Source: Nostocales cyanobacterium HT-58-2
GTDB taxonomy: Bacteria > Cyanobacteriota > Cyanobacteriia > Cyanobacteriales > Nostocaceae
DNA: 64,000 nucleotides
NCBI GenBank assembly: GCA_002163975.1
Contig: CP019636.1
Location: 5,955,501-6,019,500, forward strand
Direction of reading: 5' to 3'
Shown here: in pieces, positions 9,487 through 18,600 of the stretch
Layout: the number at the start of each line of letters is the position of its first letter
How positions within the stretch are numbered: the first letter of the stretch is position 1
Notes under the pieces: generated by a model
What the model saw: the letters and a program-made list of their open reading frames with translations, nothing else
What the model was told of the DNA's origin: nothing
The model's database searches: none
Position numbers and translations under genes: made by a program

Positions 9487-9957
9487 TTAGTAACGATAGT
9501 GAGCAAAAGCTTTGTTTGCCTCTGCCATTCTGTGCGTTTCTTCACGCTTGCGGATTGCGCTGCCTGTTTCGTTTGCAGCATCCATTAATTCATTTGCCAG
9601 TCTGCTTGCCATTGTACGACCGGGACGTTGTCTTGAAAACTGCACCAACCAACGCAGTGCTAAACTTGTACCCCGTTCGGCACGCACTTCCATGGGGACT
9701 TGGTAGGTTGCCCCACCAACTCGACGAGCTTTCACTTCTACCAAAGGTGTGGTGTTACGCACAGCTCTTTCAAAAGTTTCTAACGCATCCCCACCAGTCC
9801 GTTCCTCAATTGTTTTCATCGCATCATAAACAATGCGTGCGGCAAGAGATTTTTTGCCATGACGCATTATCCGCCGAATAATCATGCTGACAAGGCGACT
9901 GTTATAGACCGAGTCAGGCGGAACTGGACGCTTTTGAATAACACCACGACGAGACAT
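9487..9957 (-). CDS. rpsG: 30S ribosomal protein S7
   Basis: Primary 16S rRNA-binding protein of the 30S head, 156 residues. It begins MSRRGVIQKRPVPPDSVYNS and contains ARRVGGATYQVP and RWL motifs typical of S7. The longer in-frame extension to 10011 is rejected because S7 begins at MSRRG and this Met is preceded by AAAGG. It is separated from rpsL by an unusually long 600-bp gap and from fusA by about 140 bp. Confidence 0.97.
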   Translation of the reverse strand: MSRRGVIQKRPVPPDSVYNSRLVSMIIRRIMRHGKKSLAARIVYDAMKTIEERTGGDALETFERAVRNTTPLVEVKARRVGGATYQVPMEVRAERGTSLALRWLVQFSRQRPGRTMASRLANELMDAANETGSAIRKREETHRMAEANKAFAHYRY

Positions 9958-10557
9958 ACTTAAACCTTTAGTTCTGAATTGGCAATGAGACGATATGGTA
10001 TCGAACACCAAAAATCCTGAACGGCAAATGCCATCATTAGACTTTTTTAGTCAGACTTTTTGGGTTCTTGCACTGCAATTACAGCTAGGCTGATTTGCAA
10101 AAACTGCTACTCTCAACTGGAGGAAGCGACAAAATTATATACTGTGACTGACTCTATTCATCCAACTTCCACAAGCAATACATAAACTACTTTGGTGTTG
10201 ATTTCATAGATTTTTACGTAGTTTGAGCTTTACATCGGCAGATACAGTTCACCGTCATACCAGACTCCCTGTACCAGTTTCACGCCTAGTCTACCTGACC
10301 GACCGATGGGTGTTACCAGAAAATCTTATCGCGCTTTGAGCCCGACTCAAGAGCGAAGTTTTGCGCAAACACAAACTTTTCTTCAAATCAGGCGTCTGGC
10401 AGAGGAAATTTATCCCACTTAATTTCTACATAGAGGCGCTTTTTACTAGCTGTGGTGAGTGTCTTGACATAGCAATAGTCGAAAGCGCTTTCTTGAAATA
10501 AGCAAAGAAGCAGATGCGATTAATAATGCTAGATGCAGTTAATCGCACCAGAATCTA
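9958..10557. other. Long rpsL-rpsG intergenic region
   Basis: 600 bp between two genes normally close together in the str operon. I see no confident gene. A stop-free stretch of about 36 codons on the minus strand (around 10380-10490) encodes KRLYVEIKWDKFPLP but lacks a convincing start and family. The region could carry a secondary promoter for rpsG-fusA-tuf or the remains of an inserted element. Confidence 0.5.
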
Positions 10558-10929
10558 CTATTTAGGACGCTTTGTTCCATACTTGGAACGACCTTGCTTG
10601 CGGTCTTTGACTCCAGCTGTATCTAAAGTTCCACGGATAATGTGGTATCTCACGCCTGGTAAGTCCTTAACGCGACCGCCGCGAATCATGACAACAGAGT
10701 GTTCTTGCAAGTTGTGACCAATTCCTGGAATGTAAGCTGTGACTTCAAATCCAGATGTTAATCTTACCCTTGCTACTTTGCGTAGAGCGGAGTTTGGCTT
10801 TTTCGGTGTGGTCGTGTATACTCTAGTACATACACCCCGACGTTGAGGGCATTGCTTTAGAGCTGGTGACTTGGTTTTTTGACGCGCTTTTTCGCGTTCG
10901 TTACGTATAAGCTGCTGTATGGTTGGCAT
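10558..10929 (-). CDS. rpsL: 30S ribosomal protein S12
   Basis: Decoding-centre protein of the 30S subunit, 123 residues, full length. It contains MPTIQQLIRNEREKARQKTK, CPQRRGVCTRVYTTTPKKPN and the PGIGHNLQEHSVVMIRGGRV loops where streptomycin-resistance changes occur in other bacteria; the usual Lys residues are present. First gene of the str operon. It is 220 bp downstream of the IscA-like gene and probably has its own promoter in that gap. Confidence 0.98.
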   Translation of the reverse strand: MPTIQQLIRNEREKARQKTKSPALKQCPQRRGVCTRVYTTTPKKPNSALRKVARVRLTSGFEVTAYIPGIGHNLQEHSVVMIRGGRVKDLPGVRYHIIRGTLDTAGVKDRKQGRSKYGTKRPK

Positions 10930-11153
10930 GAGTTACAGCGCGGGAAGCTGCCTTTAGTCTAAGTTTTAACAAATCCTGATTATATCTTTTTTTATGCTTT
11001 TGTGTCAAACTTCTTGGCAGTCGTTATTTGCTCGTTTGCGTTGCCGAGGTCAGTCATTAGCTCAAGATCTGCTAATCAACCGACCTGCATTGTACAGATT
11101 TTCATGTTGTGTTCATAAGAATTGGCAGTTTGACTATGCTTGGCAGTTCAAAA

Positions 11154-11633
11154 CTAACCACTATGTTGTTCTGTATTTATAGAAAAAGAGTTACCACAGC
11201 CACAAGTCGTACTTGCTTGGGGGTTGTGGAAGCGAAAACCACCGCCCATCAAATCCTCTGAGTAATCCAAAGTCAATCCGTTAATGTACTCTAAACTTTC
11301 GGCATTGATAACGACTTGAATGCCATGACAATCAAAAACGCGATCGCCCCCTTGGGGCGGCTCCTGTGGAGCATCGCGCCTATGTTCCCAGATAATCGGA
11401 GATTGGCTCTGTGAACTCTGTTCAAAAGAGGTACTTTGTGCCTCGCTCCCAAAGCGCGCTACGCGATCGCTATTGCCTTGATTATCAACTGGTGACTCTT
11501 GATCAAAGGACAGGTCGTAATACAATCCAGAACAACCACCAGGTTTGACAGACAAACGAAAAAAAACATTTGTCTGCTGCTTTGATTTTAATCGCTTGAT
11601 CTCATTGACAGCAGCTTTGCTCAATTGAATCAT
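11154..11633 (-). CDS. IscA/SufA (HesB) family iron-sulfur protein with repeat-derived insertion
   Basis: A-type carrier that holds or delivers Fe-S clusters. The three conserved cysteines are present: GGCSGL near residue 34 and CGCG near residue 148. The fold core is about 108 residues, but this protein is 159 because roughly 51 residues (about 46-96, DNA 11346-11498) are inserted between SFDQ and DRVFDCHG. The inserted DNA is rich in HIP1-type palindromes (CGCGATCGC) and a GCGCGCT element, and encodes Ser/Gln/Pro-rich sequence, so it looks like an in-frame repeat element. The insertion lies in a loop between core strands and leaves all Cys intact. Function is probably kept, but that is inference. 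Confidence 0.88.
   Translation of the reverse strand: MIQLSKAAVNEIKRLKSKQQTNVFFRLSVKPGGCSGLYYDLSFDQESPVDNQGNSDRVARFGSEAQSTSFEQSSQSQSPIIWEHRRDAPQEPPQGGDRVFDCHGIQVVINAESLEYINGLTLDYSEDLMGGGFRFHNPQASTTCGCGNSFSINTEQHSG
11346..11498. repeat. HIP1-rich palindromic repeat inserted in frame
   Basis: About 153 bp inside the IscA-like gene with two GCGATCGC cores (near 11341 and 11463), a CCCCCTTGGGG palindrome and CAAAGCGCGCTACGCGATCG. It adds about 51 codons without a stop or frameshift. Confidence 0.65.
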
Positions 11634-11697
11634 AAAAGTGGCAATGCAATTGAAAACCCCATTTTCTATATTACAAGCAGGTTCATATATCAGCGAT

Positions 11698-11728
11698 AAA
11701 ACCCAGTTTCTTCATGAAACCGGGTTTT
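11698..11728. terminator. Hairpin after the cupin gene
   Basis: AAAACCCAGTTTC pairs with GAAACCGGGTTTT (one mismatch) around a TTCAT loop. It lies between the cupin gene (minus, ends 11861) and the IscA-like gene. Similar AAACCC/GGGTTT hairpins are dispersed in Nostocales genomes, so it may be a repeat used as a terminator. Confidence 0.5.
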
Positions 11729-11860
11729 ATAAAAAGTAGCATAGGTTGCCTGACTTTCATTTCCTGCTAACTTAGGCAGAAAATTCTAAAAACATATTCA
11801 ATTTTTCCATCAAAGCTGTTAAAGCAGTCTAAACAACTTCTCATTTTTTAATAAATAGGG

Positions 11861-12292
11861 TTATGATTTGTTGTTATCTTCAACACGGGCGTAGTCGTCT
11901 TGGTAGCGAACAATATCATCTTCGCCTAAATATTCCCCATTTTGAACTTCAATCAATACTAAGGGAATCACTCCAGGATTTTCTAAGCGATGAGCTGTAC
12001 ACTGAGGCACATACGTTGACTGATTATTGCTTAGCAATACTTCTTGCTCACCACAAACAACCTTGGCTGTACCAGAGACGACAATCCAATGTTCGCTACG
12101 GTGGTGATGCATTTGTAAGCTGAGGCGGTGTCCGGGCTTAACTTCAATGCGCTTGATTTTATATCCACGTCCTTCTTCGAGAACAGTAAACGAACCCCAT
12201 GGGCGAAGCTCGGTAGCAGCCACGCCTCTTGGGGTAACAGCTGGCGGAAGGGGCAGTGTATTAGTTTGTGTTGCTTCTTGAAATTGAGCCAT
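11861..12292 (-). CDS. Cupin, mannose-6-phosphate isomerase type II-like
   Basis: A 143-residue single-domain cupin matching the C-terminal isomerase domain of bifunctional mannose-1-phosphate guanylyltransferases. The metal-binding set is visible: RLSLQMHHHRSEHWIVVSGTA (cupin motif 1, with His-x-His and Glu) and the second motif around PQCTAHRLENPG. The WGSF and YKIKRIEVKPG stretches are typical of this group. ATG at 12292 is chosen over an upstream GTG (12313) because AAGAGG lies 5 bp before it. It probably isomerises a sugar phosphate for polysaccharide synthesis; the substrate is inferred from the family only. Confidence 0.88.
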   Translation of the reverse strand: MAQFQEATQTNTLPLPPAVTPRGVAATELRPWGSFTVLEEGRGYKIKRIEVKPGHRLSLQMHHHRSEHWIVVSGTAKVVCGEQEVLLSNNQSTYVPQCTAHRLENPGVIPLVLIEVQNGEYLGEDDIVRYQDDYARVEDNNKS

Positions 12293-12634
12293 ATTTACCT
12301 CTTGTTGTGACACAACAAACTGTCAGTACTCTTTGCTATTGATGAAAAAACAAGGCGCAATGTTGCAACCGTGGAGATGAGCAACTCATACCATCTTTGC
12401 CAAACATAGCAAAATTAGGTGGTAGTGTGTCATAAATAACCGCTAAAACAACTTTGTCTACACCAAGTCTTCATCAAGTAATATGGCAACTTATTCTCAG
12501 CTTTAAAGTCAGGAGTCAAGGGTCAAGGGTCAAGAGTCAAGGGTCAAAATTTATTGCTCTAGACTTTTGACTCTTACAAATGACATTCTTTCTAGTGCAT
12601 CCACTACGCTAACACCACTGCACTGCCCACTGGC
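12293..12634. other. Intergenic region with heptamer repeats
   Basis: No gene. The perfect dyad GTTGTGACACAAC (12304-12316) overlaps the cupin leader. The rest is AT-rich apart from tandem GGTCAAG-type heptamers at about 12509-12546. Confidence 0.6.
12509..12546. repeat. Short tandem repeat (GTCAAGG heptamer)
   Basis: Five imperfect copies of a 7-bp unit (GTCAAGG/GTCAAGA) in direct order, with inverted partners TTTTGACTCT near 12563 and 12641. This is a cyanobacterial short tandemly repeated repetitive sequence. The right-hand partner overlaps the last codons of the next gene. Confidence 0.75.
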
Positions 12635-14791
12635 TCACTTTTGACTCTGGACTCCTCGCTGCGGCAAGAAAATACCAATTCCATTGTGAACACGAGCAGC
12701 TGTATTAGGGGAACGATCAAGGAGTTGCCCTCCCAAGTAAAGACTGGTAGAACTGCCACCATCCAAATTGAGAGCATCTACACACCCTAAACGCTGCATT
12801 AATTGAGCGTGTTCTGTCAAAGTCGGTCCGGCACCGGCGACACGATTGTGTACAGCTGCAATAATTAGATTTCCTTTTGTTGTTGTGCAGATACCACTGC
12901 GAATAGCCTTTTGGGTGATAAAGGCATTGCTAAATTTTTCACCCTTGGCATCAAGAACAATTTGACGATTTTGCAGTAGTAGTGGTCCTGCTCCCAAAAC
13001 GTAAGGGTAACGGCTAAAATTCCCAGGAGTGGTGGAACTGGTTATCCTGACAGAAGAGCCGACAGGTAAGGCAGCAGCATTGCTTGTGGCATTGCCGCGT
13101 AATGGTAGCAAATAGCCATCTTGTGGGATTGGAACGACAGTTTCGCCAACCTTACCTGATGTTAACTGATTGATAACCTGGTTATTCTGTACAACGAGAA
13201 TGATTTCGTTATCAGTTAAGGGGGTGTAGGTTGCTCCCCATGCAGGAGTGTAACGGGCAATACCACTTTGAACGTAACCACTGTTGAGAGTTAAAATCGG
13301 CAACTGCACGTTGTTACCGATTAAAGTTTCTAGCAGATTAAGACGACCAATGTAAAATTGCCCAGAATCATTCCAGGCGATCGCCCCCCGGTTAAGAATC
13401 GGACTTGACAACCATTGACCATCCAGACGAATAGCACCTAGAGGTAATCGGTTATTGCGGTTAAAATAACCACCGTTAATTGCAGCAACTGCTGAGTATT
13501 GTTGTGCAGTTTGAATCAGGGGAGCAGTGCCTACTAAAGTGTTAGTCGTTGTCCATATAGGTTTGAGTTTTCCCCCGTAGGTGCGAGGATTCACCTCTAA
13601 CCACACAATAGGAAAGCGTTCTTGACCCAAATTCACAAACCGCTGTTGCCAGATCAATCCTGGTGCCCATGTAATATTTCTTTCCACCATTGCATCGGGT
13701 CGAATTTCAATACTTAGACGGTTAGGGGCAGTGTTAACCCGAGGAGCTAAGCCATAGGGAACGCTCAGACGTATGATCGTTTGGTTGTTGATGACCTCCA
13801 CTTGCTGTATGAGTGGTTCGGGTGTTGGTGTTGGTGAGCGAGATGCGGGAGCCATGATTCCCCCTTGTAACTGGGGAGTATAACGTTGTACCAACACTGG
13901 ATCGGCTATTCCGTCAAGGGTAATTGTCCATTCCCGATTTGGTAGTGAGGAAGAAAGTGGCGGCGACGCGGTGACAGACAATTTCCCCGTGTCTCCTTGT
14001 CCCCGCATCTCCGTGCCCTCTTCTGCCTTGCCCTCTATTTGGACTTGAGGTTTTTTGATGGGGAGACCTTGTGTGATTTGCCAGGGAGTTGGACGATCCA
14101 AATCTAAGATGATGCGCGCGCCTACTGGTTGCTTATCCTGATAAATATTTATGACTTTTGCGCTCGGTGTGGTTACTCCTAAAGTGTTACCATTGGTTTG
14201 TATCTGCCAGCTGGCTGCTTTTGCAAAATTTGTAATGTCTAGATACCGATATCCTGTCGTCAGTAAACTAGTCAAGACTAGTGGTTTTGTATTGGATGAA
14301 AACCACTGGATTGGTTGTCTGTTCGGGTAACTGGTGTCTAGTAAATCTACGCCAAATAACTGTCTGAGTGCCCCATCACTGAGATGAATTGTCAACGAGC
14401 CTGTTTTTCCTTGTTGCTGCAACCAAGCTCCGGGGAAAGTGCGACCATTGAGAGAAATTTGGTTACCATAAGAAACTACCCCTGCTAAAGCAGGAGGTAA
14501 AGGCGAGTCTTGATCAAGAGAAAGCGGAGCCTGAGAGACACCGAAACGTTGATCATTTTTTATGTCCTTGTTTTTTGATGTCTCTGTATCCTCTTTCCCC
14601 GCATCTTGATATTTCCGTGTTCCAGTGTCAGTTTCTAATGAGGACTGCGCTTTTGCATTCATACAGTTGGCTGTTAAGCACAGTGTTGTCAAAAGTATTG
14701 GTGACACGAAAAACATCGTAAACCTGCTATTGCGTTTATTGGCAACAGTACTGCTGTGTTTTTCTCGGCAAAAGGTTGGTATTTCTCCCAT
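12635..14791 (-). CDS. Secreted phosphodiester glycosidase domain protein
   Basis: About 718 residues. An N-terminal hydrophobic segment (FFVSPILLTTLCLTANCMNA) looks like a signal peptide. The middle (about 95-370) resembles AMIN or copper-amine-oxidase-N-like beta domains, with RPTPWQITQG and IIRLSVPYGLAPRVNTAPNR stretches. The last 300 residues form the phosphodiester glycosidase (NAGPA-type) domain, with AAINGGYFN and the terminal DALNLDGGSSTSLYLGG motif. It probably acts on glycan phosphodiesters or peptidoglycan outside the cytoplasm. Low-complexity segments (EGKAEEGTEMRGQGDTG; KYQDAGKEDTETSKNKD) come from repeat-like DNA. The TTG at 14800 is less likely than ATG at 14791; ATG at 14716 is also possible. 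Confidence 0.85.
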   Translation of the reverse strand: MGEIPTFCREKHSSTVANKRNSRFTMFFVSPILLTTLCLTANCMNAKAQSSLETDTGTRKYQDAGKEDTETSKNKDIKNDQRFGVSQAPLSLDQDSPLPPALAGVVSYGNQISLNGRTFPGAWLQQQGKTGSLTIHLSDGALRQLFGVDLLDTSYPNRQPIQWFSSNTKPLVLTSLLTTGYRYLDITNFAKAASWQIQTNGNTLGVTTPSAKVINIYQDKQPVGARIILDLDRPTPWQITQGLPIKKPQVQIEGKAEEGTEMRGQGDTGKLSVTASPPLSSSLPNREWTITLDGIADPVLVQRYTPQLQGGIMAPASRSPTPTPEPLIQQVEVINNQTIIRLSVPYGLAPRVNTAPNRLSIEIRPDAMVERNITWAPGLIWQQRFVNLGQERFPIVWLEVNPRTYGGKLKPIWTTTNTLVGTAPLIQTAQQYSAVAAINGGYFNRNNRLPLGAIRLDGQWLSSPILNRGAIAWNDSGQFYIGRLNLLETLIGNNVQLPILTLNSGYVQSGIARYTPAWGATYTPLTDNEIILVVQNNQVINQLTSGKVGETVVPIPQDGYLLPLRGNATSNAAALPVGSSVRITSSTTPGNFSRYPYVLGAGPLLLQNRQIVLDAKGEKFSNAFITQKAIRSGICTTTKGNLIIAAVHNRVAGAGPTLTEHAQLMQRLGCVDALNLDGGSSTSLYLGGQLLDRSPNTAARVHNGIGIFLPQRGVQSQK

Positions 14792-14800
14792 AATTCGCAA

Positions 14801-15631
14801 TTGGCTTCTAAAAACAATTCCTCAAGGCACTGAGTCACTAAATAGTCACTAAATATATAGGTGTAGGGAAATTTCTAAATGACTCAATAACATCCCGTAC
14901 CCCAAACCCAGTTTTCACAGAAAAGCATAATACGTAGGTTGTAAAAATCAAAAAATAATGACATGAGTTCTGATCTAGAAGGAGATGTGATATTGTATAT
15001 GTGGGCTTTCTATCTCTTGAAAAAAAAATTTTTTCAATACAACTACCAAAATTACGGGCGCTAAGTAATACAAGTATTACCAAGATATGACAGCAGTTTT
15101 CGTTGTCAACATTAAAGTGATGAAATCTTCCATGCCTGCTCAAAGTTGCTATGCAGGTACAACCATGCTGATAGCAGCACCATTGACAAGAATTAGTCAA
15201 TAAAAATCTAAAAAAAAATTCAGGATATATTTAGGAATTGTCAAATGGGCATATAGTGTAATACGCTGATTTTGTTGGCAAATCGGGATACTTTTAGATT
15301 TCAAAGTAGTGAAGCCATATATTGGAATTTTTTCAGGTAGGTTGCGACAGCTAGACCTGAAAACCAGCCGTCGTCAAGAACCAAAGAACAGAGGAAATAT
15401 ACACCTTTAGAATGACAAAGAACTGTTGGGGCAAAAGTAGAGTTAACTTGGCATAGACAAATAGAAAAATAACGAGAGGATTTTAACACGGGGGAAGCAG
15501 AAATAAAACCCGAAGTTAAAATTTTTTTTCCCTAATTTTCAGTAATTATCTATTTCTCCATCTCCAGATTTAGCAAAATTTTTCTAACAAGAAGTCGCAA
15601 AAATCGTAAACCTTGACGTCAGGGATAGTCT
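14801..15631. other. Upstream region of glutamate synthase
   Basis: 830 bp between two divergently oriented genes, AT-rich, probably holding both promoters. I looked for a full NtcA site (GTA-N8-TAC) in 15200-15631 and did not find one. Small frames here have Cys-rich, unlikely translations. Confidence 0.6.
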
Positions 15632-18600
15632 ATGAAGAAAAAACGCATGAATCAAGAGCAGAAAATGACATCATCAGATATTCAACCAGGGTGTACTTAT
15701 AAAGGACAAAGATGGTTAGTAGAAGAACGAGATGCATGTGGTGTAGGTTTTATTGCCCAGCGTCAAAACTATGCTAGCCATGAAATAGTAGCAAAGTCTT
15801 TGGCTGCTTTGACCTGCTTAGAACACCGGGGTGGTTGTAGTGCAGATCAAGACTCTGGTGATGGGGCAGGAATATTGACCGCGATACCTTGGACGTTGTT
15901 CCAGCAAGATTTTGCTGGGCGCGGTATACAACTTCCCTCCACGCAAAACAGTGCGGTAGGGATGATATTTTTACCGCAAGATCCGCAAGCAGCGCAAAAA
16001 GCGCGTGCAACTGTTGAACAAGTCGCTCAAGATGAGGGTTTCAATGTAGTGGGCTGGCGAGAAGTCCCAGTACAGCCTCAATTATTAGGGATACAAGCAA
16101 AAGAAAATCAACCTCAAATTGAACAAATTTTCCTAGCCTCCAAAGAGAAAAGCGGTGATGAACTAGAACGTCAACTTTATATCACCCGCCGCCAAATTCA
16201 TAAAGCTATTTGTCAACTCAATAACACTTGGTCAGACGACTTTTATATCTGCTCCTTGTCTAGCCGCACAATTGTCTATAAAGGCATGGTGCGTTCAGCC
16301 GTTTTGGGAGACTTCTATCGCGATTTACAAAATCCGGCATATACAAGCGCTTTTGCTGTATACCACCGCCGTTTTAGTACCAACACGATGCCCAAATGGC
16401 CCTTAGCTCAACCCATGCGGCTTTTGGGTCACAACGGTGAAATTAATACCCTGCTAGGTAATATTAATTGGATGATGGCACGAGAAGCCAGCTTGCATCA
16501 TCCACTTTGGGGCGATCGCTTTGACGAACTCAAGCCGTTTGTCCACATTGACAACAGCGACTCAGCCACCTTAGACAATGTGTTCGAGTTATTGGTGCGT
16601 TCTGGAAGAAGCCCATTGGAAACCTTGATGATTATGGTTCCAGAAGCTTACCAGAATCAACCAGAACTACGTAATTATCCTGAAATTATTGATTTCTACG
16701 AATACTACAGTGGTCTGCAAGAAGCATGGGATGGACCAGCATTGTTGGTGTTTGGCGATGGGCGCAAAGTAGGCGCAACACTAGACCGCAATGGCTTAAG
16801 ACCAGCTCGTTACTGCATCACCAAAGATGACTACATTATTGTGGCTTCCGAAGCAGGAGTGGTGAATGTAGACGAAGCTAACATCATAGAAAAAGGCAGA
16901 CTCGGTCCAGGGCAAATGATTGCTGTGGATTTAGAAACCCATGAAGTGCTCAAAAATTGGGAGATTAAGCAACGCGTTGCCCAAAGCAAACCATATGGGG
17001 AATGGGTGCGTCAGCATCGTCAAGAACTCAAGCAACTTGTGAGTGGTCAGTCATCAGTTGTGAATGGTAACGGTGTCAATGGAAAAGGACACTCGACAAC
17101 TCACCAAATTGACAGACAAGCCTTGCTACAACACCAAATTGCCTTTGGTTATACCACAGAAGATGTGGAAATGGTGATCCAACCCATGGCAATGGAAGGC
17201 AAAGAGCCGACTTTCTGTATGGGGGACGATATTCCTTTAGCAGTGCTGTCTGAAAAACCCCACCTACTGTACGATTATTTCAAACAGCGCTTTGCCCAGG
17301 TGACAAACCCAGCGATTGATCCCTTAAGAGAAAGCTTGGTGATGTCATTGAAAGTCGAACTGGGTGAGCGAGGTAACTTACTAGAGCCAAAGCCAGAATA
17401 TGCCCGCAGAATCAAGCTAGATTCACCAGTACTGCAAGAGGCAGAATTAGAAGCTATCAAGCTGTCGGGATTTGGCACAGCCCAGTTATCAACTCTATTT
17501 GAAATTGCCTCTGGTCCAGAAGGATTGAAAGCAGCAGTACAGTCTTTGCAAGCACAAGCCGCTGAATCTGTGCGGGCAGGAGCTAAGATACTCATCCTCA
17601 GCGATAGGGGAAGTCATGGCATTGATACTGAATCCACCTATATTCCCCCTTTGCTAGCGGTGGGTGCCGTACACCATCACCTGATCCGTGAGGGACTGCG
17701 GATGAAAACATCCCTTGTGGTGGATACAGCCCAGTGCTGGAGTACGCATCACTTTGCGTGTCTTATTGGCTACGGTGCAGCCGCAGTTTGCCCTTATATG
17801 GCTCTAGACACCATCCGTGATTGGTGGTTCGACCCCAAAACTCAACAGTTTATGGAGCGGGGTAAAATCACTGCCATCAGCTTGGAGCAAGCTTTCGCCA
17901 ACTATCGCAAGGCAATAGAGGCTGGTTTACTGAAAATTCTCTCGAAAATGGGGATTTCTTTGCTCTCCAGTTACCAAGCAGCACAAATTTTTGAGGCAAT
18001 TGGCATTGGTCAGGATTTATTAGAGTTGGGATTCTATGGCACAACCTCCCGCATAGGTGGTTTAAGTGTAAAAGAACTGGCTCAAGAAGTGCTGGCAATT
18101 CATAGCAAGGCTTTCCCAGAACTAACGATTAAGAAGCTAGAAAACCTTGGGTTTGTCAACTACCGTCCTAATGGCGAGTACCACATGAACAGCCCAGAAC
18201 TAGCAAAAGCCTTGCATAAAGCAGTGGATGGTAAAAAGTACGACCACTACGAAGTTTATAAGAAGCACCTGCAAGGAAGACCCTTGACAGCGTTACGTGA
18301 TTTACTAGATTTCCAAAGCGATCGCTCACCGATTCCCATTGAAGAAGTCGAGTCGGTCAGTGAAATTGTCAAGCGCTTCTGTACTGGTGGAATGTCACTG
18401 GGGGCATTATCACGGGAAGCTCACGAAACTTTGGCGATCGCCATGAACCGTATTGGCGGAAAATCCAATTCTGGGGAAGGTGGCGAAGATCCAGTACGTT
18501 ACATTGTCTTGGATGACGTGGACCAAACAGGTCACTCGCCAACCCTACCGCACCTCAAAGGATTGCGGAACAAAGACACTGCTTCCAGTGCAATTAAGCA

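Noticed and set aside
14838..15200. 120-residue minus-strand frame upstream of gltB
   Set aside because: Unusual Cys/His-rich composition, no ribosome-binding site, no recognisable family, and it lies in a likely promoter region.
15200..15631. NtcA-binding site upstream of gltB
   Set aside because: No GTA-N8-TAC sequence found on reading the region; weaker sites cannot be judged by eye.
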